Below, one piece after another: positions 30,372-41,313 of a DNA stretch of 64,000 nt (the first letter of the stretch is position 1; each line of letters begins with the position of its first letter). This DNA comes from Sinimarinibacterium arenosum. Its GTDB lineage: Bacteria; Pseudomonadota; Gammaproteobacteria; Nevskiales; Nevskiaceae. The stretch spans positions 372,001 to 436,000 of the forward strand of contig NZ_SUKF01000004.1 in NCBI RefSeq assembly GCF_005047655.1. The letters run 5' to 3'. The notes beneath the pieces were generated by a model, which was given only the letters and a program-made list of their open reading frames with translations, was not told the origin of the DNA and ran no database searches. The position numbers and the translations under genes were made by a program.

Positions 30372-31157
30372 CCGAGCCCGGATTGCCCAGAGGTCCGGAA
30401 ACAGCGGCTGAAACAAGGTTGCGCGCAGATACTCCACACCGCTTGATCCACCGGTGCCGGGTTTGCTGCCAATGGTGCGCTCGACCATCTTGACGTGACG
30501 GTAGCGCCATTCCTGCAGACCTTCATCGAGGTCGACCAGGCGCTCGCAGACCTGCGCTGCAGGATCGTCATGGCGATACAGGCTCACCAGCAGGTCCTGC
30601 ATCGCGGACGAGCCGGCGTATGGCTGGCAGAAATCGCGCGACAAAAGAGATGGCGGCACCGCATGTCCCTGCGCGTGGAGATATCCCAGCAGGTGGTCGT
30701 ACAAGGCCGGAGCACGAAGTGCCGCATCCAGCTGCGCGCCGGCAGCACCGTCCTCTCCATAGTGCGTCAGCATGCCGGGACGCTTGTGGCCCAACCGGAA
30801 TTCCAGCAGGCGAAACTGTGCGGATTGAAATCCGCTGGACGCATCGAGACGCGCACGAAACGCATTGAACGACAGCGGCGTCATCGTCTCCAGCACGTCG
30901 ACCTGGGCCACCAGCGTCTTCAGAATCGTCAGCATTCGCTTCAAGGTCGCCAGCGCCGCCATCGTGCGCGCGGCGTCAAGCGCAGCGTTCAGCGCATCGA
31001 GTTCATGCAGCAGCTGCTTGAACCACAGCTCATAAACCTGATGGATAATGATAAAGAGGGTTTCGTCGTGTTCCGGCCCGTCGGACAAAGGTTGCTGCAG
31101 CTTTAGCAACGCTTCGATCTGCAGGTAACGGCCGTACGTCAGCGGCGGTGTCGACAT
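30366..31157 (-). CDS. kynA: Tryptophan 2,3-dioxygenase
   Basis: A 263-residue heme enzyme opening the indole ring of tryptophan to N-formylkynurenine. The distal-site segment FIIIHQVYELWFKQLLHEL, the proximal heme His in WRYRHVKMVERTIG and the substrate loop GTGGSSGVEYL are all present. An ATG at 31157 has AGGAG five bases upstream; earlier in-frame ATGs lack this. kynB and kynU are not nearby, so the rest of the pathway must be elsewhere if complete. Confidence 0.95.
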   Translation of the reverse strand: MSTPPLTYGRYLQIEALLKLQQPLSDGPEHDETLFIIIHQVYELWFKQLLHELDALNAALDAARTMAALATLKRMLTILKTLVAQVDVLETMTPLSFNAFRARLDASSGFQSAQFRLLEFRLGHKRPGMLTHYGEDGAAGAQLDAALRAPALYDHLLGYLHAQGHAVPPSLLSRDFCQPYAGSSAMQDLLVSLYRHDDPAAQVCERLVDLDEGLQEWRYRHVKMVERTIGSKPGTGGSSGVEYLRATLFQPLFPDLWAIRARL

Positions 31158-31197
31158 GACGACTCCTGTGCATTCGTGAGGAGAAAAACAATACACC

Positions 31198-31800
31198 ATG
31201 GCTGATCGGATCGAGCTTGGCGCGAGTATTCCGCGTCGACGCAATCGTCTGTTGTACTGGCTCGGGCGCATGATCCTGCGCAGTGCAGGCTGGCGTATTG
31301 ATGTACGCCTGCCGGACCTGCCGAAGATGGTCATCATCGCCGCGCCGCACACGTCGAACTGGGATTTCGTGTTCGGCATGGCCGCGGTGCTGAGCCTGCA
31401 GGTGGATCTGCACTGGTACGCCAAGCACACCCTGTTCTCCGGCCTTCACGGGCGCTTCTTCCGCTGGCTCGGCGGCCTGCCGGTCGATCGCTCCGCCGCC
31501 GGTGGCGCGGTTGCTCAGACGACGCGCGCCTTTGCGGAGCACGCACAGTTGATCATTGCGCTGGCACCAGAGGGCACCCGATCACGGCGCGAGCAGTGGA
31601 AACACGGCTTCTATCACATGGCGCTGGCGGCACAGGTTCCAATCGTCGCCGCCTATATCGACTACGCAACGCGCACGGTTGGCATCGGCCCGGTGTTTTT
31701 GCCCACTGGTGATTGGGCACCCGACATGAAGCCGGTGTTCGCGTTCTATCGCGGCGTACGCGCGAAGAATCCGCAAAATTTCACCACCGAGGCGCTATAG
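31198..31800 (+). CDS. 1-acyl-sn-glycerol-3-phosphate acyltransferase-like protein
   Basis: A 200-residue PlsC-family acyltransferase. The HxxxxD motif is HTSNWD and the phosphate-binding motif is PEGTRSR, in the usual order and spacing. It is shorter than PlsC (about 245) and has only a weak N-terminal hydrophobic stretch, like the small family of acyltransferases of unknown acceptor. Divergent from kynA, with 40 bases between the starts. Confidence 0.87.
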   Translation: MADRIELGASIPRRRNRLLYWLGRMILRSAGWRIDVRLPDLPKMVIIAAPHTSNWDFVFGMAAVLSLQVDLHWYAKHTLFSGLHGRFFRWLGGLPVDRSAAGGAVAQTTRAFAEHAQLIIALAPEGTRSRREQWKHGFYHMALAAQVPIVAAYIDYATRTVGIGPVFLPTGDWAPDMKPVFAFYRGVRAKNPQNFTTEAL

Positions 31801-31807
31801 CGAGACT

Positions 31808-32191
31808 TCAGGTCGACAGTGCCTGACGCGCCAGCCATAGCCCGGTTCCGCAGGCGACCAGACACAGCGAGACGTTCAGCACGATGTTCAGCAGCGCCGC
31901 ATAGATCGAGACATCCTCGAACAGGCGCAGCGTCTCGACCGAGAAAGCGGAAAACGTGGTGAATGCCCCGAGGAATCCCACGATCAGCAGACCCAGCACC
32001 GGAGCGGCCACTCCACCCTGTTCGACCAGACGCACATAGAGCGCACCGGCGATGAAGCTGCCGACCACGTTGACGGTCAAAGTCCCGTACGGATAGCCCG
32101 GGCCCAGCCACGCCGTCACCGCGCGCACGGCGGCATAGCGGCCCATGGCACCCAAGGCGCCCCCGGCAGCGACCGCCAGCCATTGCATCAT
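31808..32191 (-). CDS. crcB: Fluoride ion channel CrcB/FluC
   Basis: A 127-residue small membrane protein with four helices that forms a dual-topology dimer exporting fluoride. GGALGAMGRYAAVR, the strongly conserved GTLTVNVVGSFIAG and FLGAFTTFSAFSVE (the phenylalanine-box and Na-site region) are all present. Its start overlaps the rarA stop (ATGA), so it belongs to the lolA-rarA-crcB unit rather than having its own fluoride riboswitch. Confidence 0.95.
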   Translation of the reverse strand: MMQWLAVAAGGALGAMGRYAAVRAVTAWLGPGYPYGTLTVNVVGSFIAGALYVRLVEQGGVAAPVLGLLIVGFLGAFTTFSAFSVETLRLFEDVSIYAALLNIVLNVSLCLVACGTGLWLARQALST

Positions 32192-33516
32192 TGGCTCTCC
32201 CCTTTGCGCCGCGACCGCAGCGCCTTGAGTTTGTCGCCAATCTTGATCTCGAGCCCGCGCGAAACCGGTTGATACAGCTCAGTGCCCACCAGTGCATCCG
32301 GCAGGAACTGCTGACCCGCGGCATTGCCACCGGCCTCGTCGTGATCGTAACGATAGCCCTGGCCGTAACCCAGATCCTTCATCAGACGCGTTGGCGCATT
32401 GCGGATGTGCATCGGCACTTCCAGGCTGCCAGTCCGTTCGACCAGTGCGCGCGCCTGGTTGTAGGCGGTATAGCCGGCGTTGCTTTTCGGCGCGCAGGCC
32501 AGATACAGCACGGCCTGTCCCAGCGCCAATTCGCCCTCGGGACTGCCGAGGCGGTCATATGCCTGCCAGGCTTCCAGACACAGTGTCTGCGCGCGCGGGT
32601 CAGCCAGGCCGATATCCTCGATCGCCATACGCAACACGCGGCGCGCGATGTAATGCGGATCACAGCCGCCGTCGAGCATGCGCGCAAGCCAGTAGATCGC
32701 CGCATCCGGATCGCTGCCACGAACCGACTTGTGCATGGCCGAAATCTGGTCGTAGAAATTTTCGCCCTGCTTGTCGAAGCGGCGCAGACCCTTGCCGATC
32801 AGCCGCTCCAGTACCTGCGCATCGGTGCCGTCCTGCGCTCGCGCCAGCTCGACGGCGGTCTCCAGCAGCACCAAGGCACGGCGCGCATCACCATCTGCCG
32901 CTTCGGCGATCCGCTGCAGCCACGCCTCCGGCAACTCGCCGCCGACACCGCGCTCCGTGTCAGCCAGTGCGCGCTGCAGCAACGCCAGGATGTCATCGAG
33001 CTCCAGGCTGCGCAGCACGAACACACGCAACCGCGACAGCAATGCCGCGTTCAGCTCGAACGAAGGGTTTTCGGTGGTCGCACCGATCAGGGTCAGCGTG
33101 CCGTCCTCGACATAGGGCAACAGCGCATCCTGCTGCGACTTGTTGAAACGATGAATTTCGTCGATGAACAGGACCGTGCCCTGCGGACTCAATCCGCCCG
33201 CCAGCGCCTGCGCTTGCGCCACCGCCTCACGAATATCCTTGACCCCGGCGAGCACCGCCGACAAGGTCAGGAACTGGGCCTGGGTGTACTGCGCAATCAA
33301 CCGTGCCAAGGTGGTCTTGCCGACCCCGGGCGGCCCCCAGAACACCATTGACGGCACGCTGCCGGCTTCGAGCAGACTCCGCAACGGTGCGCCGGGACCC
33401 AGCAGATGAATCTGCCCGGAAACCTCGTCGAGCGTGCGCGGACGCATGCGTTCGGCCAGCGGCCGCGGTCCGATCGCACCGCGACGATTCCCGCCAGCTT
33501 GCGCAGCGGCACTCAC
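32188..33516 (-). CDS. rarA: Replication-associated recombination protein RarA (MgsA)
   Basis: A 442-residue clamp-loader-like AAA+ ATPase acting at stalled forks. N-terminal [16 protein letters not shown], Walker [13 protein letters not shown], Walker [16 protein letters not shown], sensor 1 [12 protein letters not shown] and a C-terminal tetramerisation domain match the family. The start is a GTG at 33516 that overlaps the lolA stop (GTGA), which implies translational coupling. Confidence 0.95.
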   Translation of the reverse strand: MSAAAQAGGNRRGAIGPRPLAERMRPRTLDEVSGQIHLLGPGAPLRSLLEAGSVPSMVFWGPPGVGKTTLARLIAQYTQAQFLTLSAVLAGVKDIREAVAQAQALAGGLSPQGTVLFIDEIHRFNKSQQDALLPYVEDGTLTLIGATTENPSFELNAALLSRLRVFVLRSLELDDILALLQRALADTERGVGGELPEAWLQRIAEAADGDARRALVLLETAVELARAQDGTDAQVLERLIGKGLRRFDKQGENFYDQISAMHKSVRGSDPDAAIYWLARMLDGGCDPHYIARRVLRMAIEDIGLADPRAQTLCLEAWQAYDRLGSPEGELALGQAVLYLACAPKSNAGYTAYNQARALVERTGSLEVPMHIRNAPTRLMKDLGYGQGYRYDHDEAGGNAAGQQFLPDALVGTELYQPVSRGLEIKIGDKLKALRSRRKGESQ

Positions 33517-34151
33517 CCGCCGCTATCCTCCAGCTTGACCACCTCGGCGCCCGCCGGTGGTGTGAAGGTGAAGCGCGACGTGTCCTTGATCGCTGCAGTG
33601 CTGACTGCCGTGAACTGCACATCGGTGGTACCGCCCAGCGCGTCATGGAAGCGGATGCGCTGCGGCACTCCGCGGTCCTTCAGCCACAGCTCGATCAGGC
33701 TGAAATCAGTATCGGCGGCCTTGGGCTTCAGGCGCACGATCTGCGCATCCTTGTCGCGCCCCCCGTCTTCCAGCAGGAAGCGCTCGCTGAGCTGACTGCC
33801 CTGCGCGAGCAGTGCCGCCGGCGTGTCCTGCAGAACCCGCCCGGCTGGACGCACCGTGACCTGATCCAGATCCGGTTCGTAATTCCAGATCTGCTCGCCA
33901 TCGCAGACCATCAGCTGTTGGTACGGCTGGGTGTAATTCCAGCGGAAGCGCCCGGGGCGCGACAACGCGAAATCGCCACTGCGACGGTCCAGTACTGCGC
34001 CGCGTTCGTCGTATTGCACCTGCTCGAACTGCGCACTGAGGCTGCGCACGCCGTCGACAAACTGCTGTAACAGCTGCTGCGGATCGGCCGCCGCTGCCGG
34101 CCGGGCCACGAAAGTGACGACCACCAAGATCAGGGTTCGCAGCAAGGTCAT
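33513..34151 (-). CDS. lolA: Outer-membrane lipoprotein carrier LolA
   Basis: A 212-residue periplasmic chaperone that carries lipoproteins from LolCDE to LolB. A signal peptide ends around AAA/ADPQ (about residue 22). The mature protein includes QFEQVQYDERGAVLDRRSG, RPGRFRWNYTQPY and the long beta strands typical of the half-barrel. The order ftsK-lolA-rarA-crcB is conserved in Pseudomonas and relatives. Confidence 0.94.
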   Translation of the reverse strand: MTLLRTLILVVVTFVARPAAAADPQQLLQQFVDGVRSLSAQFEQVQYDERGAVLDRRSGDFALSRPGRFRWNYTQPYQQLMVCDGEQIWNYEPDLDQVTVRPAGRVLQDTPAALLAQGSQLSERFLLEDGGRDKDAQIVRLKPKAADTDFSLIELWLKDRGVPQRIRFHDALGGTTDVQFTAVSTAAIKDTSRFTFTPPAGAEVVKLEDSGG

Positions 34152-34242
34152 GTTCGTTTCAGCTTTGAGCAGGAAGGACGTCCGAGTCTGCGCGGCGGCG
34201 CTGAATCCGGTCTGAACTACCCCGGCGTCCATCGCGCCGGCG

Positions 34243-36603
34243 TCAATCACGTCCGCCGGGCGCCAGAATCTCGCGATTGCCGCCAGGGCCGCTCGGACCG
34301 ACGATGCCCGCGGCCTCCATCTGCTCGACCATCCGCGCAGCACGGTTGTAGCCGATCTTCAGGCGACGCTGTACCCAAGACACTGAGGCCTTGCGGGTTT
34401 CCAGCACCATTGCCACGGCCTGATCGTACAAGGGGTCCGCTTCCGCGTCGGCGCCGTTGTCGCCCCCGGCATTGGCAGGAGGCTCGTCTGCGCAGATGTC
34501 CTGGATATATCGAGGCTCACCCACCTGCTTCAGATAGGCCACGACCTTGTGCACTTCGTGGTCATCGACAAATGCGCCGTGCACACGGTCAAGACGGCTG
34601 GCGCCAATCGGCCGGAACAGGCCATCGCCGTGGCCCAGCAAGGTCTCCGCACCCATCTCGTCGAGAATCGTGCGCGAATCGATACGCGACGCGACCTGGA
34701 ACGCCAGTCGGGACGGCACATTGGCCTTGATCAGTCCGGTAATGACGTCGACGCTCGGGCGCTGCGTCGCCACGATCAGATGGATGCCGGCGGCGCGCGC
34801 CTTCTGCGCAATACGCGCGATCAGCTCTTCAACCTTCTTGCCGACCACCATCATCATGTCGGCCAGCTCGTCGATGATGATGACGATATTGGGCAGCGCC
34901 TCCAGCGTCTCAACATGCGGTGGCGCTTCGGCGTCGAACAGCTCAGGCGCCTTCTGCAGCGGATCGGCCAGCGGCGTGCCAGCGGCCTCGGCGTCGGCAA
35001 TTTTCTTGTTCAGGCCGGCAAGATTACGCACCCCGAGCGCGGACATCAGGCGATAGCGCCGCTCCATCTCCGCCACGCTCCAGCGCAAAGCGTTTGCCGC
35101 ATCCTTCATATCGGTCACGACCGGCGTCAGCAGATGCGGAATGCCCTCGTAGACCGACAGCTCCAGCATCTTCGGGTCGATGAAGATGAAACGCACCTGA
35201 TCCGCCGTTGCCTTGAACAGCATCGACAGGATCATCACGTTGATCGCCACCGATTTTCCAGAGCCAGTGGTACCCGCCACCAGGAGATGCGGCATCTTTG
35301 CCAGGTCGAATGACATCGGATGCCCGGCAATGTCCTTGCCCAGCGCCACCGTCAGCGGCGAGCTGGAATTGCGGTACATGTTGGAATCCAGAATTTCGCG
35401 CAGCATCACCATTTCGCGCCGCTGATTCGGGATTTCCAGGCCGATGACCGATTTGCCCTCGATCACTTCGATCACGCGCACACTGGACACGGACAGCGAA
35501 CGCGCCAGATCACGCGACAGATTGGTGATCTGCGAGCCCTTGACGCCCGGTGCCGGCTGAATTTCAAACCGCGTGATCACCGGCCCCGGTGTCGCTGCGA
35601 CGACCTCCGCCTGCACACCGAAGGACGCCAGGTGACGTTCAACCTCGCGCGACAGGTGTTCCAGCTCCTCCGGCGTGTAGTGGTGCCCGCTGGGCCGGGC
35701 CGTATCGAGAATATCCAGCGGCGGCAAAGGGTCGCCGTCGAATGCGGGCACGGCGTTGCCAACGGCCGCAGACAGGCCGCTCTTGGCAGTCTGTACGCGC
35801 TTTTCCGGTACGGGAGGCAGCAGGTCGAGCTGTTCCTCGGCGCTACCGAGCAGCGACGGCATCTTGCGCTTGCGCTTGGATTCCTTCGGCGGCTTCTCGA
35901 CGTCCGGCTCGCGACGCGGTTCCCGTGCAACTGCCGGTGCAATTTCGCGTTGAGCGACTTCACCATCGGTGCGCGATTCTCCGCCGCGGGCGCGACGCCG
36001 CTCGATCAATCCGAGGACCCAGCCCCCCAGTCGGTCGAGCACGGCCAGCCACGAAAACGTCATTGCCAGCGGCGCGGAGGCAACCGCCAGGGTCAACAGC
36101 ACCAGACTGGCGCCAAAGCCACTCAGGACATCGACCAGCGCCTGTTCCAGCGCCTGCCCGGCAATGCCACCGCTGCCCTGCGGCGCCCAGGTTGGCGACG
36201 CTCCCACGTGTTCAGCCGCCAGCGCGGCCAGACTGGCCAGCAGCACCAGCCAGGCCCCGATGCGCACCCCGCGCGGAATGTGCTCGTCCTCGGGCTCGGC
36301 ATTGCGGAAGATGCGCAGCCCGATCAGCAATACCGCCCACGGCACCAGATAGGCCACGTAGCCGCATAGCGACAGCAGCACGTCGGCAATCCAGGCGCCA
36401 ACATGGCCCGCCAGATTGTGGACAGGCTCGCCGGTGCCGGACGACGACCAGCCGGGATCGTTCGGGTGAAAGCTGATCAGCGTCACCAGCAGAAATAACG
36501 ACAGCCCCAGACACGTCAGCATTGCGGCTTCGCGCGGCAAGCGCTCCAGCCAGCTGGGTCCGGCAGCCTCGTCGGTGGCGTGTGACTTGGCGCGTATGAA
36601 CAT
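34243..36603 (-). CDS. ftsK: DNA translocase FtsK
   Basis: A 786-residue division-site DNA motor. Four membrane helices lie in the first 190 residues, then a short linker (about 190-310), much shorter than that of E. coli and like the Pseudomonas form. The motor carries Walker [13 protein letters not shown] and Walker [11 protein letters not shown]. The C-terminal gamma winged helix ([22 protein letters not shown]) reads KOPS sequences. The ATG at 36603 was preferred to one at 36669, which adds unlikely residues. Confidence 0.95.
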   Translation of the reverse strand: MFIRAKSHATDEAAGPSWLERLPREAAMLTCLGLSLFLLVTLISFHPNDPGWSSSGTGEPVHNLAGHVGAWIADVLLSLCGYVAYLVPWAVLLIGLRIFRNAEPEDEHIPRGVRIGAWLVLLASLAALAAEHVGASPTWAPQGSGGIAGQALEQALVDVLSGFGASLVLLTLAVASAPLAMTFSWLAVLDRLGGWVLGLIERRRARGGESRTDGEVAQREIAPAVAREPRREPDVEKPPKESKRKRKMPSLLGSAEEQLDLLPPVPEKRVQTAKSGLSAAVGNAVPAFDGDPLPPLDILDTARPSGHHYTPEELEHLSREVERHLASFGVQAEVVAATPGPVITRFEIQPAPGVKGSQITNLSRDLARSLSVSSVRVIEVIEGKSVIGLEIPNQRREMVMLREILDSNMYRNSSSPLTVALGKDIAGHPMSFDLAKMPHLLVAGTTGSGKSVAINVMILSMLFKATADQVRFIFIDPKMLELSVYEGIPHLLTPVVTDMKDAANALRWSVAEMERRYRLMSALGVRNLAGLNKKIADAEAAGTPLADPLQKAPELFDAEAPPHVETLEALPNIVIIIDELADMMMVVGKKVEELIARIAQKARAAGIHLIVATQRPSVDVITGLIKANVPSRLAFQVASRIDSRTILDEMGAETLLGHGDGLFRPIGASRLDRVHGAFVDDHEVHKVVAYLKQVGEPRYIQDICADEPPANAGGDNGADAEADPLYDQAVAMVLETRKASVSWVQRRLKIGYNRAARMVEQMEAAGIVGPSGPGGNREILAPGGRD

Positions 36604-36685
36604 GCGAGGATGATTGAAACAGATCGGGCAAGTATAACGGAGCGCCGGCCGAATCCCGGCCGCTGTCACAAATCGCTCAATGAAC

Positions 36686-36715
36686 TTGAAATCCTGCCGT
36701 AAACCTTCATATAGA
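36686..36715 (+). promoter_or_regulatory. Candidate promoter of the 111-aa hypothetical gene
   Basis: TTGAAA (36686-36691) and TATAGA (36710-36715) are 18 bases apart, giving a leader of about 35 bases before the ATG at 36757. Both boxes are close to consensus. Found by eye. Confidence 0.5.
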
Positions 36716-36756
36716 GATCAGGTCAAACTAGGTACGAACATCAGGTGGGACAGATC

Positions 36757-37092
36757 ATGAGCACACAGACTCGTCATTTCGTTCTCACGCCCGAGGGCGA
36801 TATCCGTGAATTTTCTCCGGAGCAGGCAGCGTTGATCGCTGCCGGGTCCAACAGCATTCCCGAATTTGCCGGACACGACGTGCGCTATCTGCAGCTGACC
36901 ATGGATGACAGTCGCAAGAACGGCGAGTTGCGCATCCAGACGGCAGGCGCTCGCATTCGCTTCGATAGCGAAGGACGCCTGATCGAAGCCGGTCCAGCCA
37001 AGGGTTCAGAGCCGATTTCCCGCTTCGAGCACGACGCCGTGGTCCAGTGGGCCCTGCGCGATGTGCCGGCCGTCGGCCCGACCTTCCACTGA
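36757..37092 (+). CDS. Hypothetical protein, 111 aa
   Basis: A small soluble protein beginning MSTQTRHFVLTPEGDIREFS. Much of it is predicted beta structure (RYLQLTMDD, ELRIQTAG, ARIRFDSEGRLIEAG), with a WALRDVPAVGPTFH end. I do not recognise the family. It has its own good promoter and a GGTGGGA site before the ATG at 36757, suggesting a genuinely expressed gene between ftsK and aat. Confidence 0.65.
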   Translation: MSTQTRHFVLTPEGDIREFSPEQAALIAAGSNSIPEFAGHDVRYLQLTMDDSRKNGELRIQTAGARIRFDSEGRLIEAGPAKGSEPISRFEHDAVVQWALRDVPAVGPTFH

Positions 37093-37173
37093 TCGCCACA
37101 AGTCACCCGGGACGATTCCCCCGACGTCGGACGCTGGCGTATCCTTGCATTGAGCTTCCGAGGGTCGTCGGAG

Positions 37174-37920
37174 ATGGATAGTCCCGTCCGCCTGCACTGG
37201 CTGGATCCACGCAATCCGCATCAGCCATTCCCGCCCGCGCATCTTGCGATGCGCGAGCCGAATGGTTTGTTGGCGATCGGCGGCGACCTGTCCTTGTCCC
37301 GGCTGCTGCGCGCCTACGCCCAGGGCATTTTTCCCTGGTACAACCCGGACGAACCGATTCTCTGGTGGTGTCCGGATCCACGCACGGTATTGCGTCCCGA
37401 GAGCCTCAAGGTCTCCCGCTCATTCCGCAAGACGCTGCGACGTGCAGACTATGCCGTCACCTTTGACACCGTGTTTGATACGGTTCTCAACGCCTGCGCC
37501 GCACCCCGAGCCAGCGGTACCGGAACCTGGCTGGGCGAGGACATGCGCCGCGCCTATGGCCAGTTGCATGCACATGGCTATGCTCACAGTGTCGAGGTCT
37601 GGCGCGACGGCAACCTGATCGGCGGACTCTACGGCGTCGCCATGGGCCGAGTGTTCTTCGGCGAGTCCATGTTCTCGCGTGCCGACGATGCATCCAAGAT
37701 CGCGCTGTACTGGCTGTGCCAGCAATTGGGGGCATGGCGGTTCGAGTTGATTGACTGCCAGGTCAGCTCCGCACATCTGCAGAGCCTAGGCGCCACCGCG
37801 ATGCCCAGAACCGAATTCCTGCACCACTTGGCGGTAGCGATGAATACCCCTCACCCGCCGCAGCCGTGGCAATTCACGGTCGAACATCCGGCCGAGGCTG
37901 GACATCTGCCGACCGCATGA
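37174..37920 (+). CDS. aat: Leucyl/phenylalanyl-tRNA-protein transferase Aat
   Basis: A 248-residue enzyme adding Leu or Phe to N-terminal Arg/Lys of proteins, creating an N-degron read by ClpS. The hallmark AQGIFPWYNPDEPILWWCPDPR region is intact (cited in part), as are SVEVWRDGNLIGGLYGV and FFGESMFS. The ATG at 37174 was chosen over one 24 bases earlier because GGTCGTCGGAG precedes it. The stop overlaps bpt by four bases (ATGA). Confidence 0.95.
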   Translation: MDSPVRLHWLDPRNPHQPFPPAHLAMREPNGLLAIGGDLSLSRLLRAYAQGIFPWYNPDEPILWWCPDPRTVLRPESLKVSRSFRKTLRRADYAVTFDTVFDTVLNACAAPRASGTGTWLGEDMRRAYGQLHAHGYAHSVEVWRDGNLIGGLYGVAMGRVFFGESMFSRADDASKIALYWLCQQLGAWRFELIDCQVSSAHLQSLGATAMPRTEFLHHLAVAMNTPHPPQPWQFTVEHPAEAGHLPTA

Positions 37921-38633
37921 ACGACGCTGCACACCCTGTTCGGCTGTACCTGAGTGCCGAGCACGCCTGTGGTTATCTGGAAGGTCGTGCGGCCCGGAGC
38001 GCTTTTGTTGATCCGGAATGGACGCTCACCGCGCTGCGCTATCAGCGCCTGCTGGAGATGGGCTTTCGCCGCAGCGGTGGTCACGCCTACCGCCCCCATT
38101 GCCACCAATGCACCCTGTGCGTTCCGGCGCGGATTCCGGTCGATCGCTTCATCCCCAATCGCAGCCAACGCCGCTGTCTTGCGCGCAATACCGACGTTCA
38201 GCTGTCGATCGAGCACAGCCTCAGCGACGAGCATTACGCGCTGTACCGGGACTATCTGCGCCACCGTCATCAGAACGGCGGCATGAACCCGGAGGATCGC
38301 GATGCCTTCCACTCGTTCCTGGAATGCCCGTGGCTGCCGGTGCGTTACTGGTGCCTGCGCGCCGGTTCGCGCCTGCTCGGCGTTGCGGTGGTTGATCACC
38401 TGCCGACCGCGCTGTCGGCGGTTTATACGTTCTTCGATCCCACAGTAAACACACGCAGCCTAGGGACGCTGGCCGTGCTGCACCAGATCGAACAGGCCCA
38501 GCAGCTGGGTCTGCCGCATGTCTATCTCGGCTACTGGGTCCCCGGCAGCCCCAAAATGGAATACAAGCAGCGTTTTCGGCCGCTGGAGACCCTGGGACCG
38601 CGCGGCTGGGGCACCCGCGCGGAGACCAATTGA
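37917..38633 (+). CDS. bpt: Bacterial arginyl/leucyl-protein transferase Bpt
   Basis: A 238-residue member of the Ate1/Bpt family. Bpt attaches Leu to N-terminal Asp or Glu. The cysteine motif [15 protein letters not shown] and the C-terminal [21 protein letters not shown] (abridged) fit the family. With Aat it supplies both transferase branches of the bacterial N-degron pathway. It is translated with aat through an ATGA overlap. Confidence 0.94.
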   Translation: MNDAAHPVRLYLSAEHACGYLEGRAARSAFVDPEWTLTALRYQRLLEMGFRRSGGHAYRPHCHQCTLCVPARIPVDRFIPNRSQRRCLARNTDVQLSIEHSLSDEHYALYRDYLRHRHQNGGMNPEDRDAFHSFLECPWLPVRYWCLRAGSRLLGVAVVDHLPTALSAVYTFFDPTVNTRSLGTLAVLHQIEQAQQLGLPHVYLGYWVPGSPKMEYKQRFRPLETLGPRGWGTRAETN

Positions 38634-38643
38634 CACGCGCGGC

Positions 38644-38672
38644 TTGATGGCACAGGGGTGTTTCCAGATAAT
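38644..38672 (+). promoter_or_regulatory. Candidate promoter of infA
   Basis: TTGATG (38644-38649) and GATAAT (38667-38672) with a 17-base spacer, start of transcription about 22 bases before the infA ATG. It lies just after the bpt stop, so infA may be expressed apart from aat-bpt. Confidence 0.5.
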
Positions 38673-38700
38673 GCGCACCTCTTATCAGCCGGCGAGGCAT

Positions 38701-38919
38701 ATGGCAAAGGAAGATCACATCGAAATGAACGGGGTAGTGATGGAAACACTGCCCAATACGACGTTCCGCGTAAAACTGGAAAACGGACACGTCGTCGTCG
38801 CCCATATTTCCGGCCGTATGCGCAAGCATTACATCCGAATCCTGACCGGCGACAAGGTCACCGTTCAGCTCACGCCCTACGATCTCACCAAGGGCCGAAT
38901 CACTTTCCGCGACAAATAG
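38701..38919 (+). CDS. infA: Translation initiation factor IF-1
   Basis: A 72-residue OB-fold protein of exactly the usual length. [19 protein letters not shown], the loop [13 protein letters not shown] and the end GRITFRDK are nearly invariant in gammaproteobacteria. It binds the A site of the 30S subunit during initiation. It faces clpA across a terminator, as in Pseudomonas. Confidence 0.98.
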   Translation: MAKEDHIEMNGVVMETLPNTTFRVKLENGHVVVAHISGRMRKHYIRILTGDKVTVQLTPYDLTKGRITFRDK

Positions 38920-38962
38920 TCTGCAGTAGACAGTCGCCCCCGCAACTGCGGGTTCAGGAACG

Positions 38963-38985
38963 AAAAAGCCCGCAATTGCGGGCTT
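38963..38985 (-). terminator. Terminator of clpS-clpA (minus strand)
   Basis: Perfect inverted repeat AAGCCCGCAATTGCGGGCTT at 38966-38985; on the minus strand the stem runs directly into five T residues (38967-38963). On the plus strand the trailing sequence is less T-rich, so it may serve infA weakly. Confidence 0.75.
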
Positions 38986-39009
38986 CGTCGTTTCTGGCTG
39001 TGACGCGGT

Positions 39010-41289
39010 TCAGACAGGTTCGAGCTGCGTGGTCTTTTCGCGGCCTTCGAGCTCGAAGCGCAGCGCATCACCCTCGTCGTTGAGCCGTACCAGCGCACGC
39101 CCGCCATTGGACAGCTTGCCGAACAGCAGTTCCTCGGCCAGCGGTCGCTTGATGCTCTCCTGGATGATGCGCGCCATCGGCCGTGCACCCATGCGCACGT
39201 CATAGCCGCGCTGGGCGATCCATGCACGCGCATCCTCGTCGATTTCCAGATGCACACCCTTGGCACCCAGTTGCTCCTCCAGCTGCATCAGGAACTTGTC
39301 GACCACGCGCAGCACTTCAATCTGCGTCAGTGGCGCAAACTGCACGATCGCGTCCAGACGGTTGCGGAACTCAGGAGTAAACAGGCGGCGGATCACTTCC
39401 ATCGCATCGCTTTGATGGTTCTGCTCGGAGAAACCCATTGAGCGCCGCGAGGACTCCTCTGCGCCGGCATTGGTGGTCATCACCAGGATGATGTTGCGGA
39501 AATCGGCGTGACGGCCGTTGTTGTCGGTCAGGCGGCCATGATCCATCACCTGCAACAGCAGGTTGTAGACATCCGGATGGGCCTTTTCGATCTCATCCAT
39601 CAACACCACGGCATGCGGATGCTTGATCACCGCATCCGTCAGCAAACCGCCCTGGTCGTAGCCGACATAGCCCGGCGGCGCACCGATCAGGCGCGATACC
39701 GTATGCCGCTCCATGTATTCGGACATGTCAAAACGGATCAGCTCGATCCCGAGCAGCTCTGACAACTGGCGGGTCACTTCGGTCTTGCCGACGCCAGTCG
39801 GACCCGCGAGCAGGAACGAACCAATCGGCTTGTCGGGATTGCCCAGTCCGGAGCGCGCCAACTTGATGCACGACGTCAGCTGCTCGATTGCCGGATCCTG
39901 TCCGAAAATCACCAGTTTCAGATCCCGCTCCAGCGTAGCCAGGCGGTCGCGGTCGTTCGAAGACACACTCTTGGGTGGAATCCGCGCGATCCGTGCGACA
40001 GTCTCTTCGATATCGCGCACCTGCACCGTTTTGCGGCGGCGCGATTCCGGCAGCAGGCGCAGACGCGCCGCCGCTTCGTCGATGACATCGATCGCTTTAT
40101 CCGGCAGGAAGCGGTCGGTGATGTGTCGGCTCGACAGCTCGACCGCCGAACGCAACGCGCCGCGCGTGAACTGCACCTGATGGTGCTCTTCGAACCGCTG
40201 ACGCAAACCTTCGAGAATCTTGATGGTGTCGTCGACGGTCGGCTCACCCACGTCGATCTTCTGGAAGCGCCGCGCCAGCGCGCGGTCCTTTTCAAAGATG
40301 CCGCGGTATTCCTGATAGGTGGTCGAACCGATGCAACGCAGCTGCCCCGAAGCCAGCATCGGCTTCAGCAGATTGGACGCATCCATGACCCCGCCGCTGG
40401 CCGCGCCCGCCCCGATGATCATGTGAATTTCATCAATAAAAACAATAGATCCCGGGCGCTTCTGCAACTCGTTTATCACTGCCTTGAAGCGCTTTTCAAA
40501 GTCGCCACGGTACTTGGTACCGGCGATCAGACTGCCAAGATCGAGGCTGTAGACGACCGAACCTTTCAACAGGTCCGGAACCCGCCCTTCGACCACCAGC
40601 CAGGCCAGGCCCTCTGCAATCGCGGTCTTGCCGACTCCGGCCTCACCGACCAGCAGCGGGTTGTTCTTGCGCCGGCGGCACAGCGTCTGCATCACGCGCT
40701 CGACCTCGAGCTCGCGCCCGATCAGAGGATCGATCAGTTCCTGCGCGGCACGCTCGTTCAGATTGACGGCGTACTGTTCCAGCGCGCTGGCTCCGGACGG
40801 CCCTTTTTCACCGTCCTCGCGCTCCTCGGCTTCGGCCGCCTTGTCCGGCGCCGCACCATTCTTGGCGATGCCGTGCGATATGAAATTGACGATATCCAGG
40901 CGCGACACGCCCTGCTCTCCGAGCAGATAGACGGCGTGCGTGTCCTTCTCCGAGAAGATCGCGACCAGGACATTGAGCGTGGTCACCTGCTTCTTGCCGG
41001 CGGCCTGTACGTGGTAAATCGCGCGCTGCAATACCCGCTGGAACGACAAGGTCGGCTGCACTTCGTGCTTTTCGATGTCCTTGACCGTCTGGATATTGCT
41101 GCGGATGTAGTCTTTCAAGCCCTGTTCGAGCTTGTCGGCATCGGCAGCGGCGGCGGTCAAGGCTTCTGCCACCTGCGTATCCGACAACAGCGCCAGCAAT
41201 AAATGCTCGACCGTGAGCAACTCATGGCCTTCCATCCGCGCCGAAACGAATGCGGAATCCAGGGCTTTCTGCAGATCTTCGGACAACAT
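39010..41289 (-). CDS. clpA: ATP-dependent Clp protease ATP-binding subunit ClpA
   Basis: A 759-residue HSP100 unfoldase that feeds ClpP. The N domain (1-140) binds ClpS. D1 has Walker A GEAGVGKT and Walker [11 protein letters not shown]2 has Walker [10 protein letters not shown] and Walker [12 protein letters not shown]. The gene follows clpS by 24 bases. Aat and Bpt, which mark ClpS-ClpA substrates, are encoded just across infA. Confidence 0.97.
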   Translation of the reverse strand: MLSEDLQKALDSAFVSARMEGHELLTVEHLLLALLSDTQVAEALTAAAADADKLEQGLKDYIRSNIQTVKDIEKHEVQPTLSFQRVLQRAIYHVQAAGKKQVTTLNVLVAIFSEKDTHAVYLLGEQGVSRLDIVNFISHGIAKNGAAPDKAAEAEEREDGEKGPSGASALEQYAVNLNERAAQELIDPLIGRELEVERVMQTLCRRRKNNPLLVGEAGVGKTAIAEGLAWLVVEGRVPDLLKGSVVYSLDLGSLIAGTKYRGDFEKRFKAVINELQKRPGSIVFIDEIHMIIGAGAASGGVMDASNLLKPMLASGQLRCIGSTTYQEYRGIFEKDRALARRFQKIDVGEPTVDDTIKILEGLRQRFEEHHQVQFTRGALRSAVELSSRHITDRFLPDKAIDVIDEAAARLRLLPESRRRKTVQVRDIEETVARIARIPPKSVSSNDRDRLATLERDLKLVIFGQDPAIEQLTSCIKLARSGLGNPDKPIGSFLLAGPTGVGKTEVTRQLSELLGIELIRFDMSEYMERHTVSRLIGAPPGYVGYDQGGLLTDAVIKHPHAVVLMDEIEKAHPDVYNLLLQVMDHGRLTDNNGRHADFRNIILVMTTNAGAEESSRRSMGFSEQNHQSDAMEVIRRLFTPEFRNRLDAIVQFAPLTQIEVLRVVDKFLMQLEEQLGAKGVHLEIDEDARAWIAQRGYDVRMGARPMARIIQESIKRPLAEELLFGKLSNGGRALVRLNDEGDALRFELEGREKTTQLEPV

Positions 41290-41313
41290 ATCGATACGCC
41301 TCCGGCAAATTCG

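Noticed and set aside
31808-32191. Fluoride riboswitch before crcB
   Set aside because: crcB starts inside the rarA stop; there is no leader in which a riboswitch could lie.
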